A model generated the notes under the pieces. That model was not told the origin of the DNA, did no database searches, and saw only the letters and a program-made list of their open reading frames with translations. A stretch of DNA of 64,000 nucleotides from Verrucomicrobiota bacterium (GTDB lineage: Bacteria > Verrucomicrobiota > Verrucomicrobiia > CAIQCK01), in the NCBI GenBank assembly GCA_026397915.1, contig JAPLTX010000060.1, positions 1 to 64,000 of the forward strand, written 5' to 3'. Each line of letters begins with the position of its first letter. The first letter of the stretch is position 1. This document shows, one piece after another, positions 32,803-42,394 of the stretch. The translations under genes and the position numbers were made by a program.

Positions 32803-34125
32803 CTACAACGCAAAATGGATGACGAAGGCCGCGGCGATGGCCAACGAGACCCACGAAATCTCACGGCGCTTGCCGGTGAAGGTCTTCATGATCACGTAGC
32901 CAATGAAGCCGAGCGCGATGCCGTCCACGATGCTGAACGCCAGCGGAATGCCGATCAGCGTCAGGAAAGCCGGCAGCGCCTCGGTCGGGTCGCGCCACGG
33001 AATGAACAGGATGTTCTTCGTCATCAGGAAGCCGACGACGATCAGCGCTGGCGCTGTCACCGGATAGAGCGTTGATTCGCCGACAGTCACGCCCGCGCCG
33101 ACCATCGCAATCAGCGGCGCGAACGCCAGTGCTAGCAGGAACAACGCGGCGGTGACGACGCTCGCCAGCCCGGTGCGTGCACCGGCCGACACGCCCGCGG
33201 CGCTCTCGATGTAGGCGGTGATGGTGGATGTGCCGAGCAGCGTGCCTGCGACGGTGCCGACGGCGTCGGAGAGCAGCGCGCGGCCGGCGTTGGGCATCTG
33301 GCCGTTGCGCATGAAGCCTCCCTGCTGCGCAACGCCAATGAGCGTGCCAACAGTGTCGAACACGGCCAGCAGGAAAAACGTGAACACGACGCTGCCGAAG
33401 CCGAGCTTCAATGCGCCAAGCGGATCGAGTTGGAGAATCGCCGACTGCTGCGGATGCGGCACGCCGACGATGCCGTGGAACTTCACCATTCCGCAGGCCA
33501 AGCCAATGCCGAGCGTTGCGAGAATGCCGAGCAGGATGGCGCTGCGGACCTTGCGCGCGTGCAGCACGGCGGTGATGCCCAGCCCGGTCAACGCCAGCAA
33601 CGCCGTCGGTAGCTTGAGTGCGCCAAGACCAACGAGCGTGCCCGGCTTCGCGACGACGATGCCCGACCACTCCAACCCGATGAACGCAATGAACAAGCCG
33701 ATGCCGGCGGCAATGGCGTGTTTGAGGCTGGAGGGGATCGCATCCATGATCCGCTCGCGAAACTTCACCGTCGCCAGCGCCACGAACAGCACGCTGGAGA
33801 TGAAGTTTGCGCCGAGCGCGATCTGCCATGGGATCTGCATCGCGAGGCAGACGGTGTAGGCGAAGAAGAAATTGTGACCCATCGCCGGTGCAAGCGCGAT
33901 GGGGTAGTTCGCGTAGAATGCCATCACCAGCGTCGCGAACGCGCTGCCCACCGCCGTCGCGATCAGCACCGCGTCATGGTCCATGCCGGTCTTGGCCAGC
34001 ACGATGGGCTGCACGAACAGGATGTAAGCCATCGTCAGAAACGTCGTCGTGCCCGCCAGACATTCCCGCCGCACGGTGCTGTTGCGCTCGCGCACCTGGA
34101 AAAATAGCTCAATCGTCTCGGTCAT
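32803..34125 (-). CDS. NCS2/AzgA-type purine permease
   Basis: This 440-residue permease with about 12-14 membrane segments resembles the guanine/hypoxanthine transporters PbuG/AzgA. Family marks are RECLAGTTTFLTMAYILFVQP at the start (read here in pieces), LAPAMGHNFFFAY, FTFFLLAVFDTVGTLIGVA and TSTITAYIESAAGVSAGART. Proton-coupled uptake of hypoxanthine, guanine or adenine is the likely role. The minus-strand stop faces the end of the anti-sigma gene. Small palindromes at about 32745-32800 between the two stops may form a shared terminator. Confidence 0.92.
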   Translation of the reverse strand: MTETIELFFQVRERNSTVRRECLAGTTTFLTMAYILFVQPIVLAKTGMDHDAVLIATAVGSAFATLVMAFYANYPIALAPAMGHNFFFAYTVCLAMQIPWQIALGANFISSVLFVALATVKFRERIMDAIPSSLKHAIAAGIGLFIAFIGLEWSGIVVAKPGTLVGLGALKLPTALLALTGLGITAVLHARKVRSAILLGILATLGIGLACGMVKFHGIVGVPHPQQSAILQLDPLGALKLGFGSVVFTFFLLAVFDTVGTLIGVAQQGGFMRNGQMPNAGRALLSDAVGTVAGTLLGTSTITAYIESAAGVSAGARTGLASVVTAALFLLALAFAPLIAMVGAGVTVGESTLYPVTAPALIVVGFLMTKNILFIPWRDPTEALPAFLTLIGIPLAFSIVDGIALGFIGYVIMKTFTGKRREISWVSLAIAAAFVIHFAL

Positions 34126-34173
34126 CGTGTTCTCCTTGAAACACCCGCAGGATAGTGAAAGGAACGACCACGG

Positions 34174-34830
34174 TCAACGCAACTGCTGAAGCCGGATGTT
34201 GCGCCATGCTGCTCGTGTGTGCCACGCGGCCAAGCCGAATGGCAGCGAGCGCTCGATCTCGCCGGGACGGAGGCTGATCTTGCGGCCGGCTAGCGCCACG
34301 TCCGCCACATTCTTCTCGTCAATCCAGCACTCGATCTTCGTCGGCGTCACGCGGACGCGGACGCGATACCATCGCTCCTTGTCGAAGTCCATGCTTCGAG
34401 TCGTCTCGTTCACCGACGCGTCGGCACCGTCAATGCACGAGATACCAACCACCGAGCCGCCCCAGCCGCCGACCACGAACGTCGCCGCCGCGTCGCCGAC
34501 GGGAAACGTTAGCCCGCAGAAGAAATCGTGGCCGCCGAGCCGCATCGCTTCGAGGCTGACCTCGTAGTTGGTCTTTGGCACGGGCCGCGTGCAGGTGACA
34601 CCGTTCAGTTCCTCGGCAAGCGCCACGACGATTGCGCCCGGCCCGCCACGGAATGGATTCTCGACCCTGACATCACCGAGCGTGGAAAAATCCGTTCGCG
34701 TCCAACCGCGCAGGCTCCTGCCATCGAACAGGCTGGTCCATGCGTTTGTGCTCGCGACTGGTTTTTCGGCGGCAAGCAACGGCGAGAGTGCAATCACAAC
34801 GACGACCGCCATCTTTCCGATCAGCTTCAC
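34174..34830 (-). CDS. Secreted DUF1080 (3-keto-glycoside hydrolase-like) protein
   Basis: This 218-residue protein has an N-terminal signal (MKLIGKMAVVVVIALSPLLA). One DUF1080 jelly-roll domain follows: WTSLFDGRSLRGWTR and, near the end, GEIERSLPFGLAAWHTRAAW then RNIRLQQLR. Some PF06439 members are 3-keto-disaccharide hydrolases. This copy is shorter than the second DUF1080 protein in the window and diverged from it. It lies at the downstream end of the minus-strand glycan run, 56 bases after the SGNH gene. Confidence 0.82.
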   Translation of the reverse strand: MKLIGKMAVVVVIALSPLLAAEKPVASTNAWTSLFDGRSLRGWTRTDFSTLGDVRVENPFRGGPGAIVVALAEELNGVTCTRPVPKTNYEVSLEAMRLGGHDFFCGLTFPVGDAAATFVVGGWGGSVVGISCIDGADASVNETTRSMDFDKERWYRVRVRVTPTKIECWIDEKNVADVALAGRKISLRPGEIERSLPFGLAAWHTRAAWRNIRLQQLR

Positions 34831-34886
34831 GAGCGAAGATTAGTGGAACGCTCAGGGCGGGTCAATGAACCCGGACGCCTGACTCG

Positions 34887-36005
34887 TTATCGGCCCAACG
34901 CCTTGCGCAACACCGGCTCGAACACGTCCGATTGGCGCACGAAGCCGAGGTCGTTCGGATGCGAGCCATCGGTCGCGCCGTCGGCGTCGTCGCCGAGGAG
35001 CTTGTCGCCGGGAATGTAGAAGAGCTTCGCGACGCCTTCCTTCTTCAGCGCCTCGTAGCACGCGCGGAGGGCGGCGTGGTTTTCGGTGTGGAACTTCTGC
35101 CGCTCGGGCCGGATCCATGAGTTGGTGAATCGGCGGTCTTCGACGAGAACAATCGGCGTTTGCGGACGCGCGGCGCGCAGCTGCTTCACCAGCGGCGGGC
35201 ACTTCTGCCGCACGTCGGCGGGGCCCATGTTGGGCGAGCAATCAATGACATACGCCGCGGCGTCTATCTTGCAAAGGAACTCGCCGACGGCCGCATCCAT
35301 CCGGCCGTTGCCGGAGAAGCCGATGTTGACCACGGGCCGGTCGAAGCGCCGGCCGAGGATGGCGGTATGGACCATGCCGGGCCGCGACGCGCACGCGCCG
35401 TGCGTAATGGAGGTGCCGTAGAAGACGATGGGTTTCGCGTTGCGCGGCGGCAGACCCTCGAACTTCGCGCCCTTGGTCACGCCGATCTCCAGCGACTCGA
35501 CGCCGTTGTAGAGCGGCAGATACGCGGCGTATTCGCGCAGGCCGGGCAGGAGGTCGGCCTGGATGACCTGCTTGACTTCCTTCTTGTCGGGCCGCGTCAC
35601 GTTCACCCAGCGCCACTTGCCGCGCTCGTCGCGGGCGTAAAGGTCCACGCCGCTGACGCCCGTCGCCGGCATGTGCGGCATCGCGACGCGGTCGGAGCGC
35701 AGCACGTAGTTCGCCCAGATCGCCGTTGCATCGGTCTTGAAGCGGACCATCATGCCCGCGCTGTCGCGACTCAAGCTCCACACTGTCGGCGTCACCTTGC
35801 CTTCGGCGGCGGACGGGAAACGGTCGAACCATCGCAGCCGTTCCATTTCCGGCCAAGCGCGGCCTTCAACACCCCACTTGGTCACGTCGTGCCAGTCGAG
35901 CGCGGGCGGTGGTGGCGGGACGGGTTTGGCGGGCGCGGCGGTCTGGGCGTTGAGCGTTGCGAGCATGAATGCCCACGAGAGCGGGATGAGATGACGAGGT
36001 TTCAT
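34887..36005 (-). CDS. Secreted SGNH/GDSL-type hydrolase
   Basis: This 372-residue protein has a signal peptide (to about residue 20). An N-terminal jelly-roll of about 150 residues is followed by an SGNH domain. Block I is IVFYGTSITHGAC (catalytic Ser), block II GFSGNGRMD, block III has DCSPNM and the catalytic Asp-x-x-His is DGSHPNDLG. The lineage resembles acetyl-xylan or sialate esterases (SGNH-2/3). It probably removes acyl groups from polysaccharide. It lies 12 bases downstream of an alpha/beta hydrolase gene, so the two esterases are likely co-expressed. Confidence 0.87.
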   Translation of the reverse strand: MKPRHLIPLSWAFMLATLNAQTAAPAKPVPPPPPALDWHDVTKWGVEGRAWPEMERLRWFDRFPSAAEGKVTPTVWSLSRDSAGMMVRFKTDATAIWANYVLRSDRVAMPHMPATGVSGVDLYARDERGKWRWVNVTRPDKKEVKQVIQADLLPGLREYAAYLPLYNGVESLEIGVTKGAKFEGLPPRNAKPIVFYGTSITHGACASRPGMVHTAILGRRFDRPVVNIGFSGNGRMDAAVGEFLCKIDAAAYVIDCSPNMGPADVRQKCPPLVKQLRAARPQTPIVLVEDRRFTNSWIRPERQKFHTENHAALRACYEALKKEGVAKLFYIPGDKLLGDDADGATDGSHPNDLGFVRQSDVFEPVLRKALGR

Positions 36006-36017
36006 GATGGATGGGTT

Positions 36018-37151
36018 TTACTTTTTTGGTTTGTCGGATGTTTCGTTCGACAGCCGACTGTCGAACCAGCCGAGCATTTCCTGCCACATCTCCGGCGTAT
36101 AAACGTGGCCGACGCCGGGATAGATCACGCTGCGGAAGTCATCGCTCTTGCCGAAGAGTTGCCACGCGGGACCGGCGGCGCTCTCAATCTTCCGGATGCC
36201 GGGCACAGGCGAGCCGGCGTCGTCCGCTCCGGCGAGCGACAGGAACGCGCGCGGCGCGATGCAAGCCACGACCGCCTCGCTGTCGAAATGATTGAGCATG
36301 CCCGGCACGAAGTAGTAGATGCCATGTGCCTTTAGCATCTGCGCCTCGATGAGGTCGCGGTAGCGTGTGAGGCAGCAGACGGCGACGGCGGCTTTCGGGC
36401 GGTCGTCCAGCGCCATGAGCCACCACGTCCGCGTCGCGCCCATGCTGATGCCGGTAACGCCGACGCGCCGCGCGTCCACCTCCGGTCGCGAGCAGAGATA
36501 ATCGAGCGCCATGAGGTCGTCGCGGACAATCATGCCCCAGAGTGTGCGGCCTACCCAGAGATTGAATTTCGAGGCCGACATCTCGCCTGCGCCGCCTTTC
36601 AGTCCGTCGGCGCCGCGGCCGTTGCGCTCGCCAAAGCAATACGAATCAATCGAGAGCACGACGTAGCCGCGCTCCGCCAGCGTGGGACCGGACGCGGCGG
36701 GCGTGTAGTTCGACTCCATCAACGCGGTCTTGCCAAGATCGTATTGGCCGCCGTGCCAGTGGTTCCAGAGGATCGCAGGCGCTTTGCCGGAAACTTTCTT
36801 TGGCAGCAACAGGACGCCGGGCACGGTGGCGCCTGCGCCGTTGTCGAACTCGAACCGTTCCAGCCAATACGCGCCCTTGTCGTCGCGCGAGAGCGTCTTC
36901 ACCTTCGGCGCCTTGGGCCGTGGCGGGAGCTTGCCGAGCAGTTGCCAGAGCGTGGCGCGCACCTCGGTGCGTTGTTTCTCGAAAGCCTTGCGCGTCTTGG
37001 CGACGCGGAAATCGTGCGCAAGCGGGGCGTGTTCGAGCCAGCGTAGTGTGTCGGTCGGTTCCTGCGACATGGCGGCATTTTGGGCGAACAGCGCGCCAAG
37101 GACAAGCAGAGAGCAGCAGACGCGATGCGCGGTGAGATTATGGCTTCTCAT
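36018..37151 (-). CDS. Secreted alpha/beta hydrolase (acetyl-xylan-esterase-like)
   Basis: This 377-residue protein has a signal peptide (RVCCSLLVLGALFAQNAAM). The alpha/beta-hydrolase nucleophile elbow is GISMGATRTWW. An oxyanion strand lies in GVLLLPKKVSGKAPAILWNH and a C-terminal His in YPGVGHVYTPEMW. It resembles the large dienelactone/acetyl-xylan esterase group common in planctomycete and verrucomicrobial sulfatase or glycan clusters. The start at 37151 lies 22 bases after the stop of the beta-propeller gene. The substrate is not predictable. Confidence 0.87.
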   Translation of the reverse strand: MRSHNLTAHRVCCSLLVLGALFAQNAAMSQEPTDTLRWLEHAPLAHDFRVAKTRKAFEKQRTEVRATLWQLLGKLPPRPKAPKVKTLSRDDKGAYWLERFEFDNGAGATVPGVLLLPKKVSGKAPAILWNHWHGGQYDLGKTALMESNYTPAASGPTLAERGYVVLSIDSYCFGERNGRGADGLKGGAGEMSASKFNLWVGRTLWGMIVRDDLMALDYLCSRPEVDARRVGVTGISMGATRTWWLMALDDRPKAAVAVCCLTRYRDLIEAQMLKAHGIYYFVPGMLNHFDSEAVVACIAPRAFLSLAGADDAGSPVPGIRKIESAAGPAWQLFGKSDDFRSVIYPGVGHVYTPEMWQEMLGWFDSRLSNETSDKPKK

Positions 37152-37173
37152 GACGAGAACCTCCTGGCCGCCT

Positions 37174-38619
37174 CTATTTCACGAACCGCAGCGAATACAG
37201 GTCGGCTTCCTTCAGCTCAAACCGCAACTGCACGGGCTTGCCGGCAAGTTTGCTTACGTCGGCACGCGACTTCCACTTCACGACGTGCTCGATGGAATCG
37301 CCGGTGATGGGCGCGCAGTCATCGAGTGCAAAGCCGGGCAGCGGTTTGCCGGCGGCGTCCCGCAATTCGACGCGTGTCTTACCCTTGCTAGCGATATTCA
37401 ACGAGAGCTTCGAGCCGGCGAACGTCAGCGGCTTGGTGATGAGCGTGCCTTCGCCGCCGGCGCGCACGGAGACGAAGCCGTCGGTGCGGAAGGTGAAGCG
37501 GCGCACGCGGCTGCCGGGGCCGGCGTAGTAAGCCTCCGTCGCATAGACAGACAGCTCGCGGCTGTTGCCGGGCAGTTGGAGCAGACCCCACGTCATGTAG
37601 TTGCTGCGGTTGCCGTCGCGGTCCTTCGGCGCGGTGATCGGGATGAGTTCCTCGCTCCATCGGCGGAAAATCACGCCATCGCGGCTACTCATGAACACCG
37701 GCTCCACCTGCTGCGTCTTCGGCTGGAAACGCGTCGGGAAAGCGACGAACAGATGCGGCGCGCGGGAGTATGGCAACACGGCGTTCGTGTAGAGATGCTC
37801 TGGCGGTGAGTCCACGTATTTAAGGTCGGCTTGGTTCTCCCAGTGGATGAAGTCCTTCGAGGTCGCCGTGCGGATGGCGCGCACGCCTGCGGGCTTCCAA
37901 CCGCGTTCGTCCGTGTAGCCGGAAGTGAAGATGCGCCAGTAGGCACGATACTCGCCGCGCTCGGCGTCCCAGAAAGCGAGGTTCTGCGAATCGAACGCGC
38001 CCGCCGTGATGACGGCCTCAGTCATCAGCGTCCAGTGGATTCCATCCGGCGACTTGAGCGCGTTGAGGCAGCTCTTCTTCTTGGCGTTGACCAGTGTCAT
38101 GCCGCCCGCGAACGCCTTGTAGCGGGCGTCGGGCGAGCAGGCGGGATTGCCGTCCTTGAACGGCGTGAAATTGTGCGAACCGTCGCCGTTCCAGACAATG
38201 TTGTTCTGCTTCGAGCCGCTGAACTCGAACAAGCCCAGCTCCGGCTTCTTCCACTTCACGCCGTCGCGGCTCTCGGCGTAACAGGCAAACTCCGGATGCG
38301 CCCACTTCTTCGTCTTCTCGTCGAAGTGCGAAGCGCGGTAGTAGGCGCGGAAGCGGTCGTTGTCGCGGAAGAGCGTGTAGTAGGCGGAGGTGTTGCCTTC
38401 CCACGGCAGGTCACAGACGAGCGCGACGTCGCGTGGCTCCGGCTTGTGCAGTTTCAGTTCTGCGCCAGTCATGCTCGCGATGAGGTAGTCGTCCACGAAC
38501 AACTCGCGCCGCGAACCGATGTTGAGCGGTGAATCCGCCGTCGCCGCAAGCCCACCGGCCGCCAGCAGCGCAACAACCGCGCCGAACTTCGACAATGAAT
38601 GAATGTTGCGACAAGTCAT
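37174..38619 (-). CDS. Secreted five-bladed beta-propeller, GH32/43/130-like
   Basis: This 481-residue protein has a Sec signal (FGAVVALLAAGGLAATA). Repeated W-x-x-P/S-x-D-G-x-x-W blade motifs follow, including ESRDGVKWKKPELGLFEF and SPDGIHWTLMTE. The LFVDDYLIAS start and the RELFVDDYLI block are shared with large uncharacterised verrucomicrobial/planctomycete families annotated as glycosyl-hydrolase-like. A clear catalytic triad of GH32 or GH43 was not located. ATG 38619 overlaps the stop of the GH5-like gene (ATGA), so translation is probably coupled. A frame reaching 38760 is ignored. Confidence 0.75.
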   Translation of the reverse strand: MTCRNIHSLSKFGAVVALLAAGGLAATADSPLNIGSRRELFVDDYLIASMTGAELKLHKPEPRDVALVCDLPWEGNTSAYYTLFRDNDRFRAYYRASHFDEKTKKWAHPEFACYAESRDGVKWKKPELGLFEFSGSKQNNIVWNGDGSHNFTPFKDGNPACSPDARYKAFAGGMTLVNAKKKSCLNALKSPDGIHWTLMTEAVITAGAFDSQNLAFWDAERGEYRAYWRIFTSGYTDERGWKPAGVRAIRTATSKDFIHWENQADLKYVDSPPEHLYTNAVLPYSRAPHLFVAFPTRFQPKTQQVEPVFMSSRDGVIFRRWSEELIPITAPKDRDGNRSNYMTWGLLQLPGNSRELSVYATEAYYAGPGSRVRRFTFRTDGFVSVRAGGEGTLITKPLTFAGSKLSLNIASKGKTRVELRDAAGKPLPGFALDDCAPITGDSIEHVVKWKSRADVSKLAGKPVQLRFELKEADLYSLRFVK

Positions 38620-40235
38620 TTGTTCTTCTCCCGTTCTTGTTTTGCCGGCTTGCGGTTCTTGGCGAACCACTCGCGCAGCAGCTTCTCGCGCTCCGTCGGC
38701 GTTGGCGATGGCTTCGTGTTCGCGCGGTCCTCGCCGTGCTCGACGCTCCAGCCGCTCCATTCGCGGAAGGCGTGATAGGTCCAGTCCCAGCCGTGCGACT
38801 CGAAAATCTCGATGAGATCCTTCAGATAACGATACGCGCTACCCTCCGGCGCCCAGCGGATGGCGCTAAACTCACCGATGTAGATATGGACGCCGTAGCG
38901 TTGCTGGAACTCCATCGTCGGTTGCAGTGCCGCCTCCAACGCAGACTTATCCCAGCGTTTGCCGGCGATCTCGCCGGGATAAGCCCATCGCTTCGACCCG
39001 TCGTCATGGACGCCCTGATGCGTGAAGGCGTGCGGCAGATACATGTGGACGCTATAGACCACGCCCGGCACGTCCAGCGGGCGAAGTTCCTTCAAGCCTT
39101 TCGGGTCGCCCCACTGCGCCGGCTCAATGATGATGGCGTGCTTCGGGTCAATCGCCCGCACCGCCCGCGCCGCGCGCCCAGCCAGCTCTTGCCAGTCCGC
39201 CGCCGACTCGGCCACCATGTCCTCGACCGGCTCGTTGGCGAGATCGTAACCCCAGACAGCGCGCGAATCCTTGTAGCGCCGCGCCATCTTCTGCCAGACC
39301 TCGACGAACTTCTCCTGCGCGGCCTTGTTGGTGAACAGCCCGCCATCGCTGCCAACGTAGCCGCTGACGGTCCGCCGTCCACCGGGTGGCGAGTGTAGGT
39401 CCACGACCACCAGCAAGCCGTATTTCTCGCAGAGCGGCAGCGCGGCATCGAGCTTGGCCAGTTCGCTCTCCAGCCACGCATCGTAGTCGGCGAACGTGAA
39501 CGACGTCTCGCCGCGCTTCGCGTGACGGATGAGCTGCCAGCGGATGACGTTGGCGTTCCACTCCTGGCCAAACGTGCGCAGGCCGGCCTCGTCTATGTTC
39601 GGGCTGATCATTGCTCCGCGCAGCCGCGGCAGGTTGTGGCCTTTGAAAACCGACCCCTTCGCGACGCGCGCTGGCGTTGGCGGTAACGGCGGCCGGCGCA
39701 CGACGACGCGGACATCGTCGAACCACGCTTTGCCGGTCACCGCTTCGAGGCCAAGGCAGAGCGTGAGCCGCGTCGCGTCAGTGGGCACGCGAACGGTGAA
39801 GAAGAACCGCTGCCAGTCGAACGAGCCGGTGTCGAGCGTTGCCGACGGCCACTGGTTGCCGGCTGGCGCGACGATGGGTGCCATGAACTTCACGCCGTTC
39901 CATGGATTCGGCTTCTCGCTGATGTTCTCGGCCTTGATCATCGCTGAAAAGCTCAGCACGCAGCCGCGCACGCGCTCCACCGGCAACGTCAATTGCGCCA
40001 GCGCCGCTTTCTCGATGCAAAGCGAGCGGCCGCTCTGGAAACCCGGCGCAAGCTTCGCCGGCCCTGACCAGCCGGCGAGGGCGTTGGTTCCCTCGAAGTC
40101 CGTCGCGAAGATCACGTCGCCTTTCTGCGGCGCGGCGAGGGACGTGAGGACGAAAGTGACGTAAAGGAGGCAGAGAGCGAATGTGGGGAGCCGGCGACGT
40201 TTGGTTCCAAGACCGCCAAACCAAAGTGATTTCAT
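38616..40235 (-). CDS. GH5-like cellulase-family protein with N-terminal CBM-like domain
   Basis: This 539-residue secreted protein has a signal peptide in LPTFALCLLYVTFVLTSLA, then a jelly-roll module of about 150 residues (FATDFEGTNALAGW, ending KAWFDDVRVVVRR). A clan A TIM barrel follows: NVIRWQLIRH, VVVDLHSPPGG, YDLANEPVED (acid/base Glu) and YIGEFSAIRW (nucleophile Glu). This matches the GH5 layout of an endo-glucanase or mannanase. M at 40235 is favoured over 40280, which only adds a basic leader. It ends by overlapping the beta-propeller gene. Confidence 0.88.
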   Translation of the reverse strand: MKSLWFGGLGTKRRRLPTFALCLLYVTFVLTSLAAPQKGDVIFATDFEGTNALAGWSGPAKLAPGFQSGRSLCIEKAALAQLTLPVERVRGCVLSFSAMIKAENISEKPNPWNGVKFMAPIVAPAGNQWPSATLDTGSFDWQRFFFTVRVPTDATRLTLCLGLEAVTGKAWFDDVRVVVRRPPLPPTPARVAKGSVFKGHNLPRLRGAMISPNIDEAGLRTFGQEWNANVIRWQLIRHAKRGETSFTFADYDAWLESELAKLDAALPLCEKYGLLVVVDLHSPPGGRRTVSGYVGSDGGLFTNKAAQEKFVEVWQKMARRYKDSRAVWGYDLANEPVEDMVAESAADWQELAGRAARAVRAIDPKHAIIIEPAQWGDPKGLKELRPLDVPGVVYSVHMYLPHAFTHQGVHDDGSKRWAYPGEIAGKRWDKSALEAALQPTMEFQQRYGVHIYIGEFSAIRWAPEGSAYRYLKDLIEIFESHGWDWTYHAFREWSGWSVEHGEDRANTKPSPTPTEREKLLREWFAKNRKPAKQEREKNK

Positions 40236-40276
40236 GGAGTGTCTTTCGCTCGGCTCTTTGCGATCCGGGCCGCAGC

Positions 40277-41410
40277 TCAACCGGCGCGACGGCCGCGCTT
40301 GCGATCTGCGGTCTTCAGCGGAATCACGTCGGTTTCCTGCTCCTGCTGCCGGATAGCTTCTTCGTGGATAAGCTCGAAGACGTCCAGGACAAAGTCCTGC
40401 TCAAGATTGTGGGCGACGCCGTAGCGCGTGCGGTCCTTGACGATCTCGCTCCAACGGTGTGGCTGGAAGGAGGAGGTGCCGTATTTCTCCTTGTAGTGGC
40501 TCATCTGCCGCACGATCTCCATGCGCCGGCTCAGAGAATCCAGAAGCTGGTGGTCGAGGCCGTCCACCTCTTTGCGAAGCTCGGCCATGTGACGGAGGTA
40601 GTCCTGCACGGCAGCAAGCTCCTTCTTCGGCTTGAGGCAGGCCAGCAGGTTGCGCAGTTGCGACGGCGTGATTTGCTGGTCGCGATCGCTTTGTGCCTGG
40701 TTGGGATGCGGATGCGTTTCGATGATAAGGCCGTCGTAAAGAAGATCGAGGGCTTCCTGTGAAATGGGCTTGAGCAGTTCCTTCGAGCCGCCCATGTGGC
40801 TGGGGTCGCAGATGAGCGGAATCTCCGGCATCCGGCGGCGCAGCTCCAGCGGGATTCGCCAGATCGGTTCGTTGCGATAGATCGTCTCGCGTGCCGTCGA
40901 GAATCCGCGATGAATCGCAACGATCTTGGTGACGCCGGCGCGGCGCAATCGCTCGATGGCGCCGAGCCAAAGTTCGAGGTCCGGGTTGACCGGGTTCTTC
41001 ACCATCACGGGCAAGTCCACGCCGCGCAAACGATCCGCGAGCGCCTGGACCGAAAATGGATTGACGGTCGTGCGTGCGCCGATCCACAGCACGTCAATGC
41101 CGTGCGCGAGGCAGGCATCTACGTGCGCCGGCTGAGCGACTTCGCACGCGACGGGAAGCTTCGCGGCCCTACCCGCGGCCTTGAGCCACGGCAGACCGAC
41201 CTCGCCGATGCCTTGAAACGAGCCGGGCCGGGTCCGCGGCTTCCAGATGCCGCCGCGCAACGCGCTGATGCCCAGCTTGCCCAGTTGCAGTGCGACCTCC
41301 ATGATCTGTTGCTCGGACTCCACGCTGCATGGTCCGGCGATAACAATCTTGCCTTGAAGACATGCTCCGCGACCGCGAAGTCTGCGAAGTCCTCCATCAG
41401 TTGTGCTCAT
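40277..41410 (-). CDS. DAHP synthase fused to chorismate mutase
   Basis: This 377-residue bifunctional enzyme of aromatic amino acid synthesis has an N-terminal DAHP synthase domain (type Ibeta, KDO8PS-like), residues about 20-270: IAGPCSVES, GGIWKPRTRPGSF, IGARTTVNP and CDPSHMGG. A helical AroQ-type chorismate mutase follows at about 285-360 (LRKEVDGLDHQLLDSLSRRM and KEKYGTSSF). This domain order is known from Bacteroidetes and relatives, where the mutase part also mediates feedback. Inside a glycan-degradation run it is a surprise; it lies 41 bases from the GH5 start and may only share strand. Confidence 0.93.
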   Translation of the reverse strand: MSTTDGGLRRLRGRGACLQGKIVIAGPCSVESEQQIMEVALQLGKLGISALRGGIWKPRTRPGSFQGIGEVGLPWLKAAGRAAKLPVACEVAQPAHVDACLAHGIDVLWIGARTTVNPFSVQALADRLRGVDLPVMVKNPVNPDLELWLGAIERLRRAGVTKIVAIHRGFSTARETIYRNEPIWRIPLELRRRMPEIPLICDPSHMGGSKELLKPISQEALDLLYDGLIIETHPHPNQAQSDRDQQITPSQLRNLLACLKPKKELAAVQDYLRHMAELRKEVDGLDHQLLDSLSRRMEIVRQMSHYKEKYGTSSFQPHRWSEIVKDRTRYGVAHNLEQDFVLDVFELIHEEAIRQQEQETDVIPLKTADRKRGRRAG

Positions 41411-41443
41411 AATGTTTCCGTTGGTTCGAGTCCGGCATCTCCG

Positions 41444-42394
41444 TCAGTTTTTGAACACCGCTTTCATTTCTTTCAGCACACGCGGCACGGCAGTGTAGGG
41501 GTCTTCCTTCGCTTCGTATTCCAGCGCGACAAACCCCTGATAGTTCACGTCTCGCAACATCTTCACGATGCGGGCCAGATCAGCTGGCTCATTCTGTTTT
41601 GCGCTCTTGCGCTTGATCTCGACTTTCACCTGAACGTTCACCGAGTAGGGCGCGCACTTGGCCAGTTCGGCGTAGGGATCGTCGCTGTGAAAATTACCCG
41701 TATCGAGATTGACACCGCACCAGGGGCTTTTCACGGCGCGGATGATTTCCAGCAAACTCTCCGGCTCCGCGACGATGCCGCCGTGATTCTCGATGCCGAG
41801 GTAAATCTGTTTTTTGCCGGCGTAGTCACAACACTCTTCCATCGCCTCGATACACAACCGCGTCGCCTCCGCGGCGTTGCCGCCCTTCTGGACCGAGCCG
41901 GCGAACACGCGGATATGCGGCGCGCCCATCACGGCGGCGCGGTCAATCCACTTCTTCACGTCGGCGATCTGCTGGTCGCGCTTCTCGCCCTTGGGCAGCG
42001 TGAACGTGTTGCCGACCGACGCGCCGCTGACGGCGACGCCGCGTTTGGCCGCGTGGTCGCGCACGCGGCGCAGATAATCGTCCGTGACGTCCTTGGGGAA
42101 ATAGTAGCTCGTCAGCTCCGCGCCCTCGCAGTTCTGGTCGGCACAGTAGTCAACGAACTGCATCATGTCTATTTGCTTTGCCGGGTCTGCCTGCGTCTTG
42201 CGCGCATAACTGACGTCCTTGAAGTAATCGCGGAACGAATACGCCGCCAGACTCAATCGCAGTTTCGCCGGCCCGCTGCGTTTGATCGGCTCGATGGCTG
42301 CTGCGAGGCGACCGCCGCACAAACCGGCGCCGGCGATCGTCAGACTGGCGTTGTTGATGAGCTTGAGGAAATTACGGCGAGTCATGGTGTTCAT
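41444..42394 (-). CDS. Tat-exported sugar phosphate isomerase/epimerase-like protein
   Basis: This 316-residue protein has a Tat signal (MTRRNFLKLI followed by a hydrophobic stretch). An AP-endonuclease-2/xylose-isomerase-type TIM barrel follows. Metal-binding candidates are the acidic and His residues in LGIENHGGIV, GVNLDTGNFHSDDP and the terminal GFVALEYEAKED. Related enzymes are 3-keto-sugar epimerases or isomerases. The start overlaps the stop of the 1091-residue protein gene (42391-42394, ATGA), pointing to one operon. Confidence 0.87.
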   Translation of the reverse strand: MNTMTRRNFLKLINNASLTIAGAGLCGGRLAAAIEPIKRSGPAKLRLSLAAYSFRDYFKDVSYARKTQADPAKQIDMMQFVDYCADQNCEGAELTSYYFPKDVTDDYLRRVRDHAAKRGVAVSGASVGNTFTLPKGEKRDQQIADVKKWIDRAAVMGAPHIRVFAGSVQKGGNAAEATRLCIEAMEECCDYAGKKQIYLGIENHGGIVAEPESLLEIIRAVKSPWCGVNLDTGNFHSDDPYAELAKCAPYSVNVQVKVEIKRKSAKQNEPADLARIVKMLRDVNYQGFVALEYEAKEDPYTAVPRVLKEMKAVFKN